From assembly GCF_000970345.1 (NCBI RefSeq), contig NZ_LAQU01000002.1, positions 310,001 through 374,000 of the forward strand: a stretch of 64,000 nucleotides of DNA, given 5' to 3'. The notes under the pieces are model-generated. The model saw nothing but the letters and a program-made list of their open reading frames with translations, was not told where the DNA came from and did no database searches. Position numbers and translations under genes: made by a program. The DNA comes from Robbsia andropogonis. GTDB taxonomy: Bacteria; Pseudomonadota; Gammaproteobacteria; Burkholderiales; Burkholderiaceae. Below, piece by piece: positions 17,556 through 26,299 of the stretch. Numbering within the stretch: position 1 is the first letter of the stretch; each line of letters opens with the position of its first letter.

Positions 17556-19103
17556 ATGTTAAGAAATTTCCGGATCAGCACCAGGCTGTTTATCGGCTTT
17601 GCCTTGACGCTACTGTTGACCGTTAGTTTGGGTGTCACGGCAATAATCGAGGCGGGAAAAATTCGTAATGCGGTGAATGACATTACGTCCAGATGGTTGC
17701 CTGGCGTGCAAATACTGGGAGAAATGGAGGCAAAGGCGAACGAGGTCCGACGTTCCTCGTTGAGAGGGATTATGGAATCCGATCGCGAAAAAAAAGCCAT
17801 CCAGGTTGAGCAAAATAAGGCCTCCCTGAAGAGTTACAACGAGGCTTTCGTACTCTACAAATCGCACGTCAATTCTCCAGCAGAGCGGGCAATTGCCGAT
17901 AAGATCGAATCGGCCTGGCAGGCTTATTTGGTATTCAACGCTCAAACGCTTGAACTTGCAAGCGCTGGCGAGAGCCGCCTTGATGAGGCAAGAACCCTAA
18001 GCGTTGGTAGCGCAGCAGGCAGTTTTAAAGATGCAATGGCCGTCATCCGGGAAGCTATCGAGGTGGATCGTCGCGGGGCGGACGCCGCTGCCACCGCGGC
18101 GGACCATAGCTACGTCGCTGCAGTGAACATTACGGCAAGCGTGATTGTTGTAAGTGTCGTTTTGTCGATCGTCATTGCAAAGATCATCTCTCGGTCTGTT
18201 ACCGCACCCCTTGCCAAGGCGGTGCAAATTGCGAGCACCGTCGCAACGGGCGATCTGACGGCTGAGATCCGTAGTGAAGGACGTGACGAAATAAGTGGTC
18301 TGCTGGATACCCTCGGGTCGATGACAACGAGCCTGCGGGAGATAATCGGTAATGTCCGAGCGAGCAGCGAAAGCATCGCGCTTGGTGCCTCTCAAATTGC
18401 TGCCGGAAATGCGGATCTCAGTCAGCGTACAGAAGAACAGGCTGCTTCGCTTGGACAAACAGCATCCAGCATGGAAGAAATAACCGCGACGGTAAAACAG
18501 AACGCGGAAAACGCCACGCAAGGTAATCTTCTGGCGCTTAGCGCAGCGGAAGTTGCTCGGCGAGGAGGGGATGTCGTCAAGGAAGTTATTGAGAAAATGG
18601 AAAATATTTCGCAAAGCTCGCTACGTATTTCCGACATTATTACGGTCATCGAGGGGATTGCGTTTCAAACAAATATCCTTGCGTTAAATGCGGCGGTTGA
18701 AGCCGCCCGGGCCGGTGAGCAGGGTCGGGGATTCGCGGTCGTCGCAGGCGAAGTTCGTTCACTGGCACAACGCAGCGCGGGTGCGGCAAAAGAGATCACC
18801 GAATTGATCAAAGAGTCGGTAAAGCAAGTGGAAGAAGGCTCGGTGCTGGTCCACCGTGCCGGCAGTACGATGGAGGAAGTGGTGCATTCCGTGAATAAGG
18901 TAACGGATATCGTGAACGAGATCAGCGTGGCTTCGAAGGAACAACATAACGGCATTGAGCAAGTCAACATCGCTGTTTCGCAAATGGATGAGGTCACGCA
19001 ACAAAACGCGGCGCTAGTTGAAGAAGCCTCGGCAGCAGCCGGGTCCATGGCGACGCAATCGGTATCGCTAAAAGAGCTTGTTACCAAATTCAGACTTGTT
19101 TAA
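17556..19103 (+). CDS. Methyl-accepting chemotaxis protein
   Basis: This 515-residue transmembrane chemoreceptor has a first membrane helix at about 10-31, a periplasmic four-helix-bundle-like domain at about 32-188, a second helix at about 189-211 ([20 protein letters not shown]) and a HAMP region at about 212-265. The cytoplasmic signalling hairpin has the nearly invariant tip [20 protein letters not shown] and [20 protein letters not shown]. It has no C-terminal NWETF-type CheR-binding pentapeptide (it ends VTKFRLV). The ligand is unknown. No other che genes lie in the window. Confidence 0.94.
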   Translation: MLRNFRISTRLFIGFALTLLLTVSLGVTAIIEAGKIRNAVNDITSRWLPGVQILGEMEAKANEVRRSSLRGIMESDREKKAIQVEQNKASLKSYNEAFVLYKSHVNSPAERAIADKIESAWQAYLVFNAQTLELASAGESRLDEARTLSVGSAAGSFKDAMAVIREAIEVDRRGADAAATAADHSYVAAVNITASVIVVSVVLSIVIAKIISRSVTAPLAKAVQIASTVATGDLTAEIRSEGRDEISGLLDTLGSMTTSLREIIGNVRASSESIALGASQIAAGNADLSQRTEEQAASLGQTASSMEEITATVKQNAENATQGNLLALSAAEVARRGGDVVKEVIEKMENISQSSLRISDIITVIEGIAFQTNILALNAAVEAARAGEQGRGFAVVAGEVRSLAQRSAGAAKEITELIKESVKQVEEGSVLVHRAGSTMEEVVHSVNKVTDIVNEISVASKEQHNGIEQVNIAVSQMDEVTQQNAALVEEASAAAGSMATQSVSLKELVTKFRLV

Positions 19104-19339
19104 CGTGCCTTGATGCGCGAGTCATGACACTCATTACTTGATGGAATGACGTCATGGAGAGCAGTATTGGGCGCAGTGCTGGCTTCGGCATGCTGTGCCC
19201 AACGTGGTTAAGACCAATTTTTCTCATACACATTGACAGCGTGATCCTGTGCGAAGGATCGACATTTCTGATGTCATGGCTAATGGATTACACCACGATA
19301 GCTGGTTGCTGTCAGCAAGCACTGGATAACCCGTTACCT

Positions 19340-19594
19340 ATGAAGATCCAAACATATAGGACACCTGTAAAAATCGCGGGGGTATCGGTCGTGGACGCAG
19401 AATCTAAGCATAACGTCAAGTCGTCAGAGTGGGAAGACAGCCGACAAAATCTGGAGGGTCTATCGCGTCACGCGCTCATGGCGGTCGACTACCTGAATGT
19501 TCTGCTCGAACGACGCATTGCAGAACACGTCAGGAATCTTGAGCTTGAGCGGCTCGACTGGCGTCAACGGCGTAAAACCGGCGGCCTTCGCTAA
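19340..19594 (+). CDS. Small protein of unknown function
   Basis: This possible 84-residue protein (MKIQTYRTPVKIAGVSV...) is charged, helical in its second half (LLERRIAEHVRNLELERLDW) and has no recognised domain. The frame remains open upstream to 19154, but that part is hydrophobic and unlike a start region. No convincing ribosome-binding site precedes 19340. It may be real or chance. Confidence 0.35.
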   Translation: MKIQTYRTPVKIAGVSVVDAESKHNVKSSEWEDSRQNLEGLSRHALMAVDYLNVLLERRIAEHVRNLELERLDWRQRRKTGGLR

Positions 19595-19695
19595 GCGTCG
19601 TAACGTAAGCGCAAGCAGCCTCTTGCGGGTACTGTCACACAGTCTGCGGTGGGCATAAAAATGCCGGAATATGCTCTATCGATCAGGAGAGAGAC

Positions 19696-20028
19696 ATGAG
19701 CAGTAAGTACGATGACCACTATCTGGACGAGTGCGATCTCATATGCATCTTCGAAGTCATTGATTGTGCATACCTAGTGAACTGGGATAGTTGTGACAAC
19801 TACGCGGAGTGTCAATGCGAATGCAAATTGGATCCGATGAATGCTTCCGAGAAGACGCAGGTCTTGTCGCTGTCGGAAGCACTGTCACGTCTTCGCGTTA
19901 TCGAGGAGATATGCCACGAACGGTTATCGCCGAATGAACGTAAAGTCCTCTCCGATATTTGCAACACGATCCAATTTGCCGAGATGGAGGAGCGGTGGCG
20001 CGAGTTGCATTACTGCCATACCCCTTAA
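19696..20028 (+). CDS. Cysteine-rich small hypothetical protein
   Basis: This 110-residue protein is not recognised. A strong ribosome-binding site (CAGGAGAGAGAC) stands directly before the ATG. The N-terminal half is acidic and contains seven cysteines (CDLIC, DCAY, DSCDNYAECQCECK), and the second half is a predicted helical region (SLSEALSRLRVIEEICHERLSPNER). The cysteine spacing could bind metal but matches no motif I know. It lies upstream of, and convergent with, the MFS gene. Confidence 0.6.
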   Translation: MSSKYDDHYLDECDLICIFEVIDCAYLVNWDSCDNYAECQCECKLDPMNASEKTQVLSLSEALSRLRVIEEICHERLSPNERKVLSDICNTIQFAEMEERWRELHYCHTP

Positions 20029-20165
20029 AGTAACGTATCAAATGACGTCCCTGGGCAGGGTGTCGGAACACTTGCGCGGCCGTTCGTTCAGTCCAGGTAG
20101 CGCCGATATCGCCTATTGCGCCGGTTCGAACGCGACACAGGTATGAGGTGGGGTAAGCCGTAACG

Positions 20166-21389
20166 TTAGCGTGGCCAGCGCTTGCTTTTCATCCAGGCCC
20201 ATCCGCCATAAGCGGCTGCCGCAAAGCCGCCGGCTGCGCCCACGAGCAATCCGCATCGTGCGCCGAAATGGTCTGCGACCCAACCGACGGTGGGGGCACC
20301 TAGCGGTGTGCAGCCCAATGCGACGGCCATTCGAATGGCCATCACGCGACCGCGCATCGCCGGTTCCGTCGATAACTGCATAAGGCTGGAACTACTGTTC
20401 GTTACCGTTAGCGCGGCGACTCCAATCAGCACCAATGCCGCGGCGAAATACCATTCGTTCGAAGCTGCTGCTGCTGCGGTGCAGCCGACCCCGAACACCA
20501 GCGAGCCGATCATGACGATACGAAAACGCGGCAGCGCACGCTTTGCGCCTAAAAAGGCGCCACTGACCGTGCCGGCCGCCATCGCCGAGGAAAGCATTCC
20601 GTAGTGACCCGCATCAAGGTGGAAGACGCTGACTGCCATCGTCGAAATGAACAGCGCAAAGTTCAACCCGAACGTGCCCACGAAGAACAGCATGATCAAC
20701 ACAGTCTTCAAATCGTCGCGCGACCATACATAACGAAAGCCCGCGACAAGGCTGCCTTTCCCGCGCTTTGCACGTTCCTGTAGATGCAGATCCGAGATTC
20801 GAAGGCTATACAGTGAATACAGTACGGCAATAAAAGACACACCATTTAGCAAGAAAGCCCAACCGGTGCCCACGGCGGCAATGAGCGCACCGGCGGCGGC
20901 CGGTCCGATCATGCGTGCCGCGTTGAACGAAGTCGCGTTTAGCGCAACCGCGTTAGGAAGATCCTTGTCTCCAACAAGCGCGGAGACGAATACCTGCCGC
21001 ACGGGGGCGTCGAACGCGGTCGTGCAGCCGAACAGCAGCGCGAAGACATTTACCTCCCAAAGCCGCACCACGCCGGTGACGGTCAGCAGCCCCAGCAGCA
21101 ATGCCAGTACGCCCATTGTTGATTGGGTGAGCATTAGCAACTTGCGTTGGTCCATGTGATCGGCCGCATAGCCGGTCAACGGCAACAGCGCCATTTGCGG
21201 ACCGAATTGCAACGCCATGACTACGCCTACCGCGGACGCGTTGTGATGGGTGAGTTGCGTCAACACCAGCCAATCCTGTGCGGTGCGCTGCATCCAGGTA
21301 CCGATATTCGAGACAAACGCGCCCGCGGCCCATACGCGGTAGTTTCGGTTGGAAAGCGAACGAAACGCGCTGGTGGACGAGCTAGTCAT
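20166..21389 (-). CDS. MFS exporter (EntS-like)
   Basis: This 407-residue major facilitator protein belongs to the group containing the enterobactin exporter EntS and related drug exporters. It begins AFRSLSNRNYRVWAAGAFVSNIGTWMQRTAQDWLVLTQLT, typical of this group, and has twelve hydrophobic stretches. The ATG at 21389 is chosen; a TTG at 21467 would overlap the marR stop. It is the second gene of a marR-MFS operon, 52 bases after marR, and is likely repressed by that regulator. A decayed relative lies at about 17.1-17.2 kb. The substrate is unknown. Confidence 0.87.
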   Translation of the reverse strand: MTSSSTSAFRSLSNRNYRVWAAGAFVSNIGTWMQRTAQDWLVLTQLTHHNASAVGVVMALQFGPQMALLPLTGYAADHMDQRKLLMLTQSTMGVLALLLGLLTVTGVVRLWEVNVFALLFGCTTAFDAPVRQVFVSALVGDKDLPNAVALNATSFNAARMIGPAAAGALIAAVGTGWAFLLNGVSFIAVLYSLYSLRISDLHLQERAKRGKGSLVAGFRYVWSRDDLKTVLIMLFFVGTFGLNFALFISTMAVSVFHLDAGHYGMLSSAMAAGTVSGAFLGAKRALPRFRIVMIGSLVFGVGCTAAAAASNEWYFAAALVLIGVAALTVTNSSSSLMQLSTEPAMRGRVMAIRMAVALGCTPLGAPTVGWVADHFGARCGLLVGAAGGFAAAAYGGWAWMKSKRWPR

Positions 21390-21441
21390 GCGTGCGAGTG
21401 TGCCGGGTGCCGTGGCAAGACATGATGCGATCCAATCATGG

Positions 21442-21906
21442 TCAGGTTCCGCTGGAACGATGTTCAACGAGACGGCGTATCAATTCGACCGCGTCGGCCA
21501 ATTGCCGTTGTTCGTCGATCGACAGCGCTTCCTGTATCTGTCGGAAAAGCCAGTCTTGTCGGGTCGCGCGACCGGATTGCATACGCTGGCGGCACGCATC
21601 CGTCAGGGTGAGCAGGGTTTGCCGGCCGTCGTTCGGATCCGGACGGCGGCTGACTTGTCCAGCCGCTTCGAGCGCCGTGATGACCTCGCCCATCGATTGC
21701 GAGCGGATACCGACATTGCGCGCCAGCTGCGACAGCGGAATGGGTTCGTCCTTTTCCAGACGAAGCAGCACTGTTTTTTGAGACGGCGTGAAGTCGCCAG
21801 GGTCAGCCTGTTCCCTGAGCCGCCGCTTCAACTTTCCGGTAAGGGTGCGCACATCCTCGGCCAGGCGGAATGCGAAGGCGTCGGGTGAGGAAGGCGGAAT
21901 GTCCAT
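21442..21906 (-). CDS. MarR-family regulator of adjacent MFS exporter
   Basis: This 154-residue winged-helix regulator has its recognition region in PLSQLARNVGIRSQSMGEVITALEAAGQVSRRPDPNDGRQTLLTLT, where the DPNDGR wing is a MarR hallmark. It is encoded immediately upstream of the exporter and probably represses both genes through the inverted repeat at 21927-21952. Confidence 0.88.
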   Translation of the reverse strand: MDIPPSSPDAFAFRLAEDVRTLTGKLKRRLREQADPGDFTPSQKTVLLRLEKDEPIPLSQLARNVGIRSQSMGEVITALEAAGQVSRRPDPNDGRQTLLTLTDACRQRMQSGRATRQDWLFRQIQEALSIDEQRQLADAVELIRRLVEHRSSGT

Positions 21907-21926
21907 ATCCGCACTTTAGCATATCG

Positions 21927-21952
21927 GAAGGTAACCTGTGAAGGTTGCCTTC
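21927..21952. promoter_or_regulatory. Inverted repeat, likely MarR operator
   Basis: Two 11-base arms (GAAGGTAACCT and AGGTTGCCTTC) are separated by four bases and match except for one G-T pairing. It lies 20 bases upstream of the marR start on the minus strand, the usual place for an autorepressor site. Confidence 0.6.
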
Positions 21953-22160
21953 GCAAAGCGTGGTTTGCGGGGCACTGTCACGTTATTGAGCGATGCGCGG
22001 GAAGACGGTATTTCACTGCCTGCTTTCAAAACGCGGACGAATTTCGAACAGTGGTCGCAAAACGCCACTTTTTTGCTTCACACTCACCAATGTGACAATG
22101 CCCCGATTTGATGCGACGGTCGACTCGCGAAATTGGGCGGTCCGGTCTGGTCATAGCGCC

Positions 22161-22181
22161 GACAGCACTTATGGTGCTGTC
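22161..22181 (-). terminator. Hairpin just after TonB receptor gene
   Basis: GACAGCAC and GTGCTGTC form an 8-bp stem with a 5-base loop 6 bases beyond the receptor stop codon on the minus strand. No T-run follows, so intrinsic termination is only suggested. Confidence 0.45.
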
Positions 22182-22187
22182 CGTGAA

Positions 22188-24344
22188 TCAGAACTGTTTC
22201 GTTACGCCCGCATAGACCGCACGATATGGTCCGTATTGCGGTGCGCCCACGCCGATGCCTGATCCGTCGCGCAACTCGTACATGCGCCCAAACGCGTTTT
22301 CCAACGAGACGCTGACACTGAACTTCCCAAGCAAAGGTTCGTCGAACTTCTGCGTCACGCCCAAATTAAAGGTGGCATACAGCGACAACTTATCTGTATT
22401 CGCAAAACCACTGCGTAATCCGCTCCCGACGGTGCCATCCGCCGAAATGGTCGTTTGGTGCCATTTGTACGCGCCGCCCATCGATGCCGTGACGCGTTGG
22501 TCGTGGTCGAGAAACACCCAGTGGTTCGAAATGAAGTTCAACTCGTCCTGGCCGAAATTGAACTGTGCCGAGTTGACGTTTTCGCCCTGGGCACGACTAA
22601 ACGCAAGATTGAAATAACCACTCAGGTTCTCGCGCTTGTAATTTGCCGTGAACTCCACGCCATAAACGCGCCCTTTCTCGTAGTTGAACGGCGTATAGAT
22701 CAGTGCTGTGCCAAATTGCCCTTCATCGAGCAATTCCTTGGCGCGCTTATAATAAGCATCGAGGCCGATGGTGACAGTCGAACTGAGTTTTTGCGTGACG
22801 CCAATATCGTAGTAGTCACTACGCTCCGGCATGACAGGACTATCTTGCGTGACCTCGCTGGCGTTTGTCGTACCCGCAAAGCGGTTAATCGTACTACCCG
22901 ACACCAGTTCGAACGACGGCGGCGTAAAGTACCGCGCATAGCCGGCGTGAATCGTTGTTGTTGGCGTGAGCTTGAATACGGCGCCTACCCGTGGGCTCAA
23001 CTGGCTCGCATTGACATATTCGTTCATGCCGTCATACCGTAAGCCGTAATTCAGCGTGAGGCGATTGGTAACAGCCCACTCATCTTGTACATAGGCACTC
23101 CAGAAATATCCCGTCTTGCTGCTCGCATCGGCTATCGAGGTCGGTACATCGGACGTTTGGTTGCCATCCGCGTCGGTGGGAAATACGCTGACGGTATCAC
23201 GGAACTGCGCATGCTCCTGCTGAAAAAGGGTTCCAAAGCGCAGCGTATGTTTGGCGTTCAGGCGGTAAGTGAAATCGGTTTGCAAGCCATTCGTCGTGTC
23301 GTTATGAAAGTCGTCTGATGCCACGCCGTTGAACATCAGATCTCCCGCAACGTCGGGCGTGAAGTGGGTGCGCGTATAGCGGGTGAACAGCGAAACCTGG
23401 TAATCCAATTGGGCGCCGATGCTGCCCTGCAGGGATACGGCTGCGAAATTATTCAATTCCGACTGATTGTCATCCAGCGTCGACGAATCGAAACCGTCAT
23501 GGCCGGCCAGCGCATAGCTTGTGGCCAGCCCTGGCGTATTCGGTATTTGGAATTGATTGCTCGTGCTGCCGAACAACACGCTGATACGTGTGTCCGAGTT
23601 GATCACATATGACATATAGCCGAAGCCATCGCCCTGGCGGGTATGGTCGTGCAGCGGAGACCCCGATGCAGTCGGCGATTCGATACCCAAATTGTTCTCT
23701 CCTAGAGAACCCGTAAAGAAATAGCTGAAAGGTCCCTTACTGCCGTAGACATCCGCGCTGGTCTTGAGCGTCTGGTGACTTCCGCCAAACATGCTGACGG
23801 CGCCTCCACCACTATCTTCACCGGATTTCGTCGTAATGTCGATGATGCCAGCCGTACGATAGCCATATTGTGCTGGCAGCGCGCCTGTCAAAAGATTGAC
23901 CTGGTCGATAATCCGTGTGTCCAGTGACTGACCGAACCCGGAAATTGCCTCGGGGATGATGACGCCATTGATGCGATACTGCAGGTCCGCGTGATCGCCG
24001 CGTACGTGCAACTGGCCATAAGAATCGTTTGCGACGCCAGGTGCCTGCAATAGCACTTTGTTCAACGGGTTATCGGCGCCTTGCGGCAAATTATCGATAT
24101 CGTCGCTGGTGATGCGATAAACCGAGCTGCCCGCCTCTGGCGACAAACCATTGCGGGTCGTGTCGAGCCTTTTCGCCGTGACTGCCACGCTCGATTGCGC
24201 TGCGTCCGTGCTTCCGATCAACGGCGCGACAGCATCCGACGCCGAAGCGGCAGGAGGTGGTGTCGTTTGTGCAAAGACAGTATTGGATAGGATAACGTAC
24301 GAAAAAATCGAATAAGAAAGCGCGCGCTTCTTTTTGGAATGCAT
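22188..24344 (-). CDS. TonB-dependent outer-membrane receptor
   Basis: This 718-residue receptor has a signal peptide (MHSKKKRALSYSIFSYVILS...VFAQ), a plug domain (about 50-165, with VYRITSDDIDNLPQG and RINGVIIPEAISGFG) and a 22-strand barrel ending with the aromatic residue expected for outer-membrane insertion (YAGVTKQF). The ATG at 24344 is preferred; a TTG at 24368 would put an acidic segment before the signal peptide. No siderophore biosynthesis or periplasmic binding gene adjoins it, so the ligand is open. It is monocistronic, with an AT-rich upstream region. Confidence 0.9.
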   Translation of the reverse strand: MHSKKKRALSYSIFSYVILSNTVFAQTTPPPAASASDAVAPLIGSTDAAQSSVAVTAKRLDTTRNGLSPEAGSSVYRITSDDIDNLPQGADNPLNKVLLQAPGVANDSYGQLHVRGDHADLQYRINGVIIPEAISGFGQSLDTRIIDQVNLLTGALPAQYGYRTAGIIDITTKSGEDSGGGAVSMFGGSHQTLKTSADVYGSKGPFSYFFTGSLGENNLGIESPTASGSPLHDHTRQGDGFGYMSYVINSDTRISVLFGSTSNQFQIPNTPGLATSYALAGHDGFDSSTLDDNQSELNNFAAVSLQGSIGAQLDYQVSLFTRYTRTHFTPDVAGDLMFNGVASDDFHNDTTNGLQTDFTYRLNAKHTLRFGTLFQQEHAQFRDTVSVFPTDADGNQTSDVPTSIADASSKTGYFWSAYVQDEWAVTNRLTLNYGLRYDGMNEYVNASQLSPRVGAVFKLTPTTTIHAGYARYFTPPSFELVSGSTINRFAGTTNASEVTQDSPVMPERSDYYDIGVTQKLSSTVTIGLDAYYKRAKELLDEGQFGTALIYTPFNYEKGRVYGVEFTANYKRENLSGYFNLAFSRAQGENVNSAQFNFGQDELNFISNHWVFLDHDQRVTASMGGAYKWHQTTISADGTVGSGLRSGFANTDKLSLYATFNLGVTQKFDEPLLGKFSVSVSLENAFGRMYELRDGSGIGVGAPQYGPYRAVYAGVTKQF

Positions 24345-24792
24345 TATGGCCGGCTCAGAAAAAGTCAAAGGTACGTTGCTTGATAAACGTAATGTTATAT
24401 CGTTTCAAAAATTAGATAGAAATATTACTGTATTTATTTTTCAGTAATCTAATCGAATGATATAAGTTCAACGAAATAAGAGGCAAACACTACATTCTGC
24501 TTTCTAAGCGTTGTATGTACGCGCTACTTTGTTGCCATCCATCGATGATATTTCGAAAACCTTTCGCTGGCGGAGGGTTGCTTCGCGTGATGGTGTCAAC
24601 CACGCTGCGCTAGCCCTCAAAGCCGGCATATGCCGTACCACAGCATACCGCCCCCGCACATTGCTTTCTGAATTACGCCGTGCGGCAACTGGCCCGACAC
24701 TAGGGGCCAGGGGTCTTGGGTGCGCTTATAGTGTATGTCGCAATCGATTCCAGACACTCGAAGAAACACGAGATATGTCTCATCGACTTTGT
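24345..24792. other. AT-rich control region upstream of TonB receptor
   Basis: The part next to the receptor (24345-24480) is AT-rich and holds an inverted repeat, ATTACTG at 24424-24430 and CAGTAAT at 24442-24448, spaced by 11 T-rich bases. This is a candidate operator or structured leader for the receptor on the minus strand. No Fur-box-like 19-mer was evident. The remainder contains an open frame without recognisable features, which I do not accept. Confidence 0.4.
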
Positions 24793-25233
24793 TCACGCTT
24801 CCGATGTTGTACAGATTTTTTTTACGTTCTGTAATTCACTTCTAAGTGCTACCGCCCGGTCTTTGCCTATCAGATTCTCAAAAGCTTGCTGCGCTGCCTT
24901 CCACAGCTGGGCTGCCTCTTTCACCTTTATTTGTCCAGCGGGCGTCAATGTGAGAATCATCGCTCTCCCGCTCGTCGGCAATTGATTTAAAACCCACCCT
25001 GACTGTTGTAATGGTTTAAGCGCCCGGACGAGCGTTGTTCGTTCCATGACCATGAACTCCGCCAGTTGCACAATCGTCAATGTCTTCGCGGATGCCAGGC
25101 TAACCAAAATCGAAAATTGCGAGGACGACAAGCCAGAAGGAGCAAGATGCTCGTCGAAAAGTCTGGACAGATATCGTGCACTTTGCCTACTGGCCAAGCA
25201 ATAGCAAAGACTGGGGCCGTGCGGAGGTTTCAT
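24793..25233 (-). CDS. MarR-family regulator, divergent from SDR-MFS operon
   Basis: This 146-residue winged-helix regulator has a DNA-binding region LTIVQLAEFMVMERTTLVRALKPLQQSGWVLNQLPTSGRAMILTLT. The N terminus contains two cysteines (LCYCLASRQSARYL) that resemble those of MarR proteins sensing oxidants, though a role is not shown. It is divergent from the dehydrogenase and exporter genes at 25466-27706. The paired palindromes in between make it the predicted repressor of both directions. Confidence 0.88.
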   Translation of the reverse strand: MKPPHGPSLCYCLASRQSARYLSRLFDEHLAPSGLSSSQFSILVSLASAKTLTIVQLAEFMVMERTTLVRALKPLQQSGWVLNQLPTSGRAMILTLTPAGQIKVKEAAQLWKAAQQAFENLIGKDRAVALRSELQNVKKICTTSEA

Positions 25234-25271
25234 TCCCGGACAGATATTTCAAGTGGTGGCACGTTGCATCG

Positions 25272-25283
25272 GTGTAATTGCAC
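25272..25283. promoter_or_regulatory. MarR operator near the regulator's own promoter
   Basis: GTGTAATTGCAC is a near-perfect palindrome and shares its sequence with the second site at 25350-25363. On the minus strand it lies just downstream of an extended -10-like element (TGCTACACT, about 25289-25297), so binding here would block marR transcription. Confidence 0.6.
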
Positions 25284-25341
25284 AATGAAGTGTAGCAGAA
25301 CCGATAGCACTCGACGAGGTATGCCTAAGACAATGCGTCAC

Positions 25342-25371
25342 TTGACAACTGTGCAATTGCACACATAAACT
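25342..25371 (+). promoter_or_regulatory. Promoter of SDR-MFS operon with embedded MarR operator
   Basis: A consensus TTGACA (25342-25347) and a TAAACT (25366-25371) are 18 bases apart. The 14-bp perfect palindrome TGTGCAATTGCACA (25350-25363) fills the spacer, so a bound MarR dimer would exclude RNA polymerase. Its sequence matches the site at 25272-25283. Confidence 0.7.
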
Positions 25372-25465
25372 CCGCCAAGTGCTTCGGGGTTTGTTCTAAT
25401 CGGTTCGTCAAGGTTCTCGCGAAGCCCTGGGCGAACTTCCTACCGTTACAGTGCGGAGAAAATTG

Positions 25466-26179
25466 ATGGAACTGAAAGGATCTGTTGTATTCGTGACTGG
25501 CGCATCACGAGGCCTGGGGCTGGCATTTGCAAAAGCGGCGGTTGCGCGCGGAGCGTCGAAGGTCTACGCCGGCGTGCGAAACCCGGAGAATGTCACTATC
25601 CCCGGCGTGACCGCAGTGAGGCTCGATGTCACGAACCCGGCGTCCGTCAAGGCAGCTGTCGAATTGGCATCGGACACGACGATTCTCGTGAACAATGCCG
25701 GGATCGCTCGCGTGATGCAATCCGCACTCGATGAAAACGCCATTGACGTTGCACGAGAAATCTTCGAAACGAATTACTTTGGCGTCGTGCATGTATCGCA
25801 AGCGTTTGCGCCCGTTTTGTTGCGCAATGGCGGCGGAGCGATTATCAACGTTCTATCCAGCGTAACGTGGTTCAGCATTCCACTTCTGGCGGCCTACGCC
25901 GCGTCAAAGTCGGCGGCGTGGAGCTTCACCAATGCGCTCAGGCTTTCGGTGAGTGGCAATGGTACGCAGGTCATTGGATTGCATGTGGGCTTCATGGACA
26001 CGGACCTGACCAAAGGTCTGGATGTGCCGAAGTCCGATCCGTTACAAGTCGCGCATCTGGCGTTCGACGGTGTTGAAGCCGAAGTCAGCGAAGTATTGGC
26101 GGACGACGAGTCGCGAGAGGTAAAGCAGAGTTTGAGCACCGCGCATCCCGCATATTTTCATCCACCTTTACCGCAGTAA
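25466..26179 (+). CDS. Short-chain dehydrogenase/reductase
   Basis: This 237-residue NAD(P)-dependent oxidoreductase is of the classical SDR type. The cofactor motif TGASRGLG is near residue 13, NNAG follows near 80, and the catalytic Ser and Tyr-x3-Lys are in LSSVTWFSIPLLAAYAASK. The ATG at 25466 matches the conserved start; five upstream codons in frame are unlikely to be used. It is the first gene of a MarR-controlled operon with an exporter. The pairing suggests joint modification and export of a toxic carbonyl or phenolic compound; the substrate is unknown. Confidence 0.9.
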   Translation: MELKGSVVFVTGASRGLGLAFAKAAVARGASKVYAGVRNPENVTIPGVTAVRLDVTNPASVKAAVELASDTTILVNNAGIARVMQSALDENAIDVAREIFETNYFGVVHVSQAFAPVLLRNGGGAIINVLSSVTWFSIPLLAAYAASKSAAWSFTNALRLSVSGNGTQVIGLHVGFMDTDLTKGLDVPKSDPLQVAHLAFDGVEAEVSEVLADDESREVKQSLSTAHPAYFHPPLPQ

Positions 26180-26299
26180 GCGTTAGCAGCTGGCGCATAG
26201 GGCGAGTGGTCAGCCTGCCGCCTTCTCGCTGGTCCATGTCTGTTTTGCACCAGCGAATCAAGCATTCAGCCGTGGCAGATCGGATTAAAGGAGTCAAAG

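Noticed and set aside
24511..24834. 107-codon plus-strand frame upstream of the TonB receptor
   Set aside because: No domain, no ribosome-binding site, and it overlaps the 3' end of the convergent marR gene.
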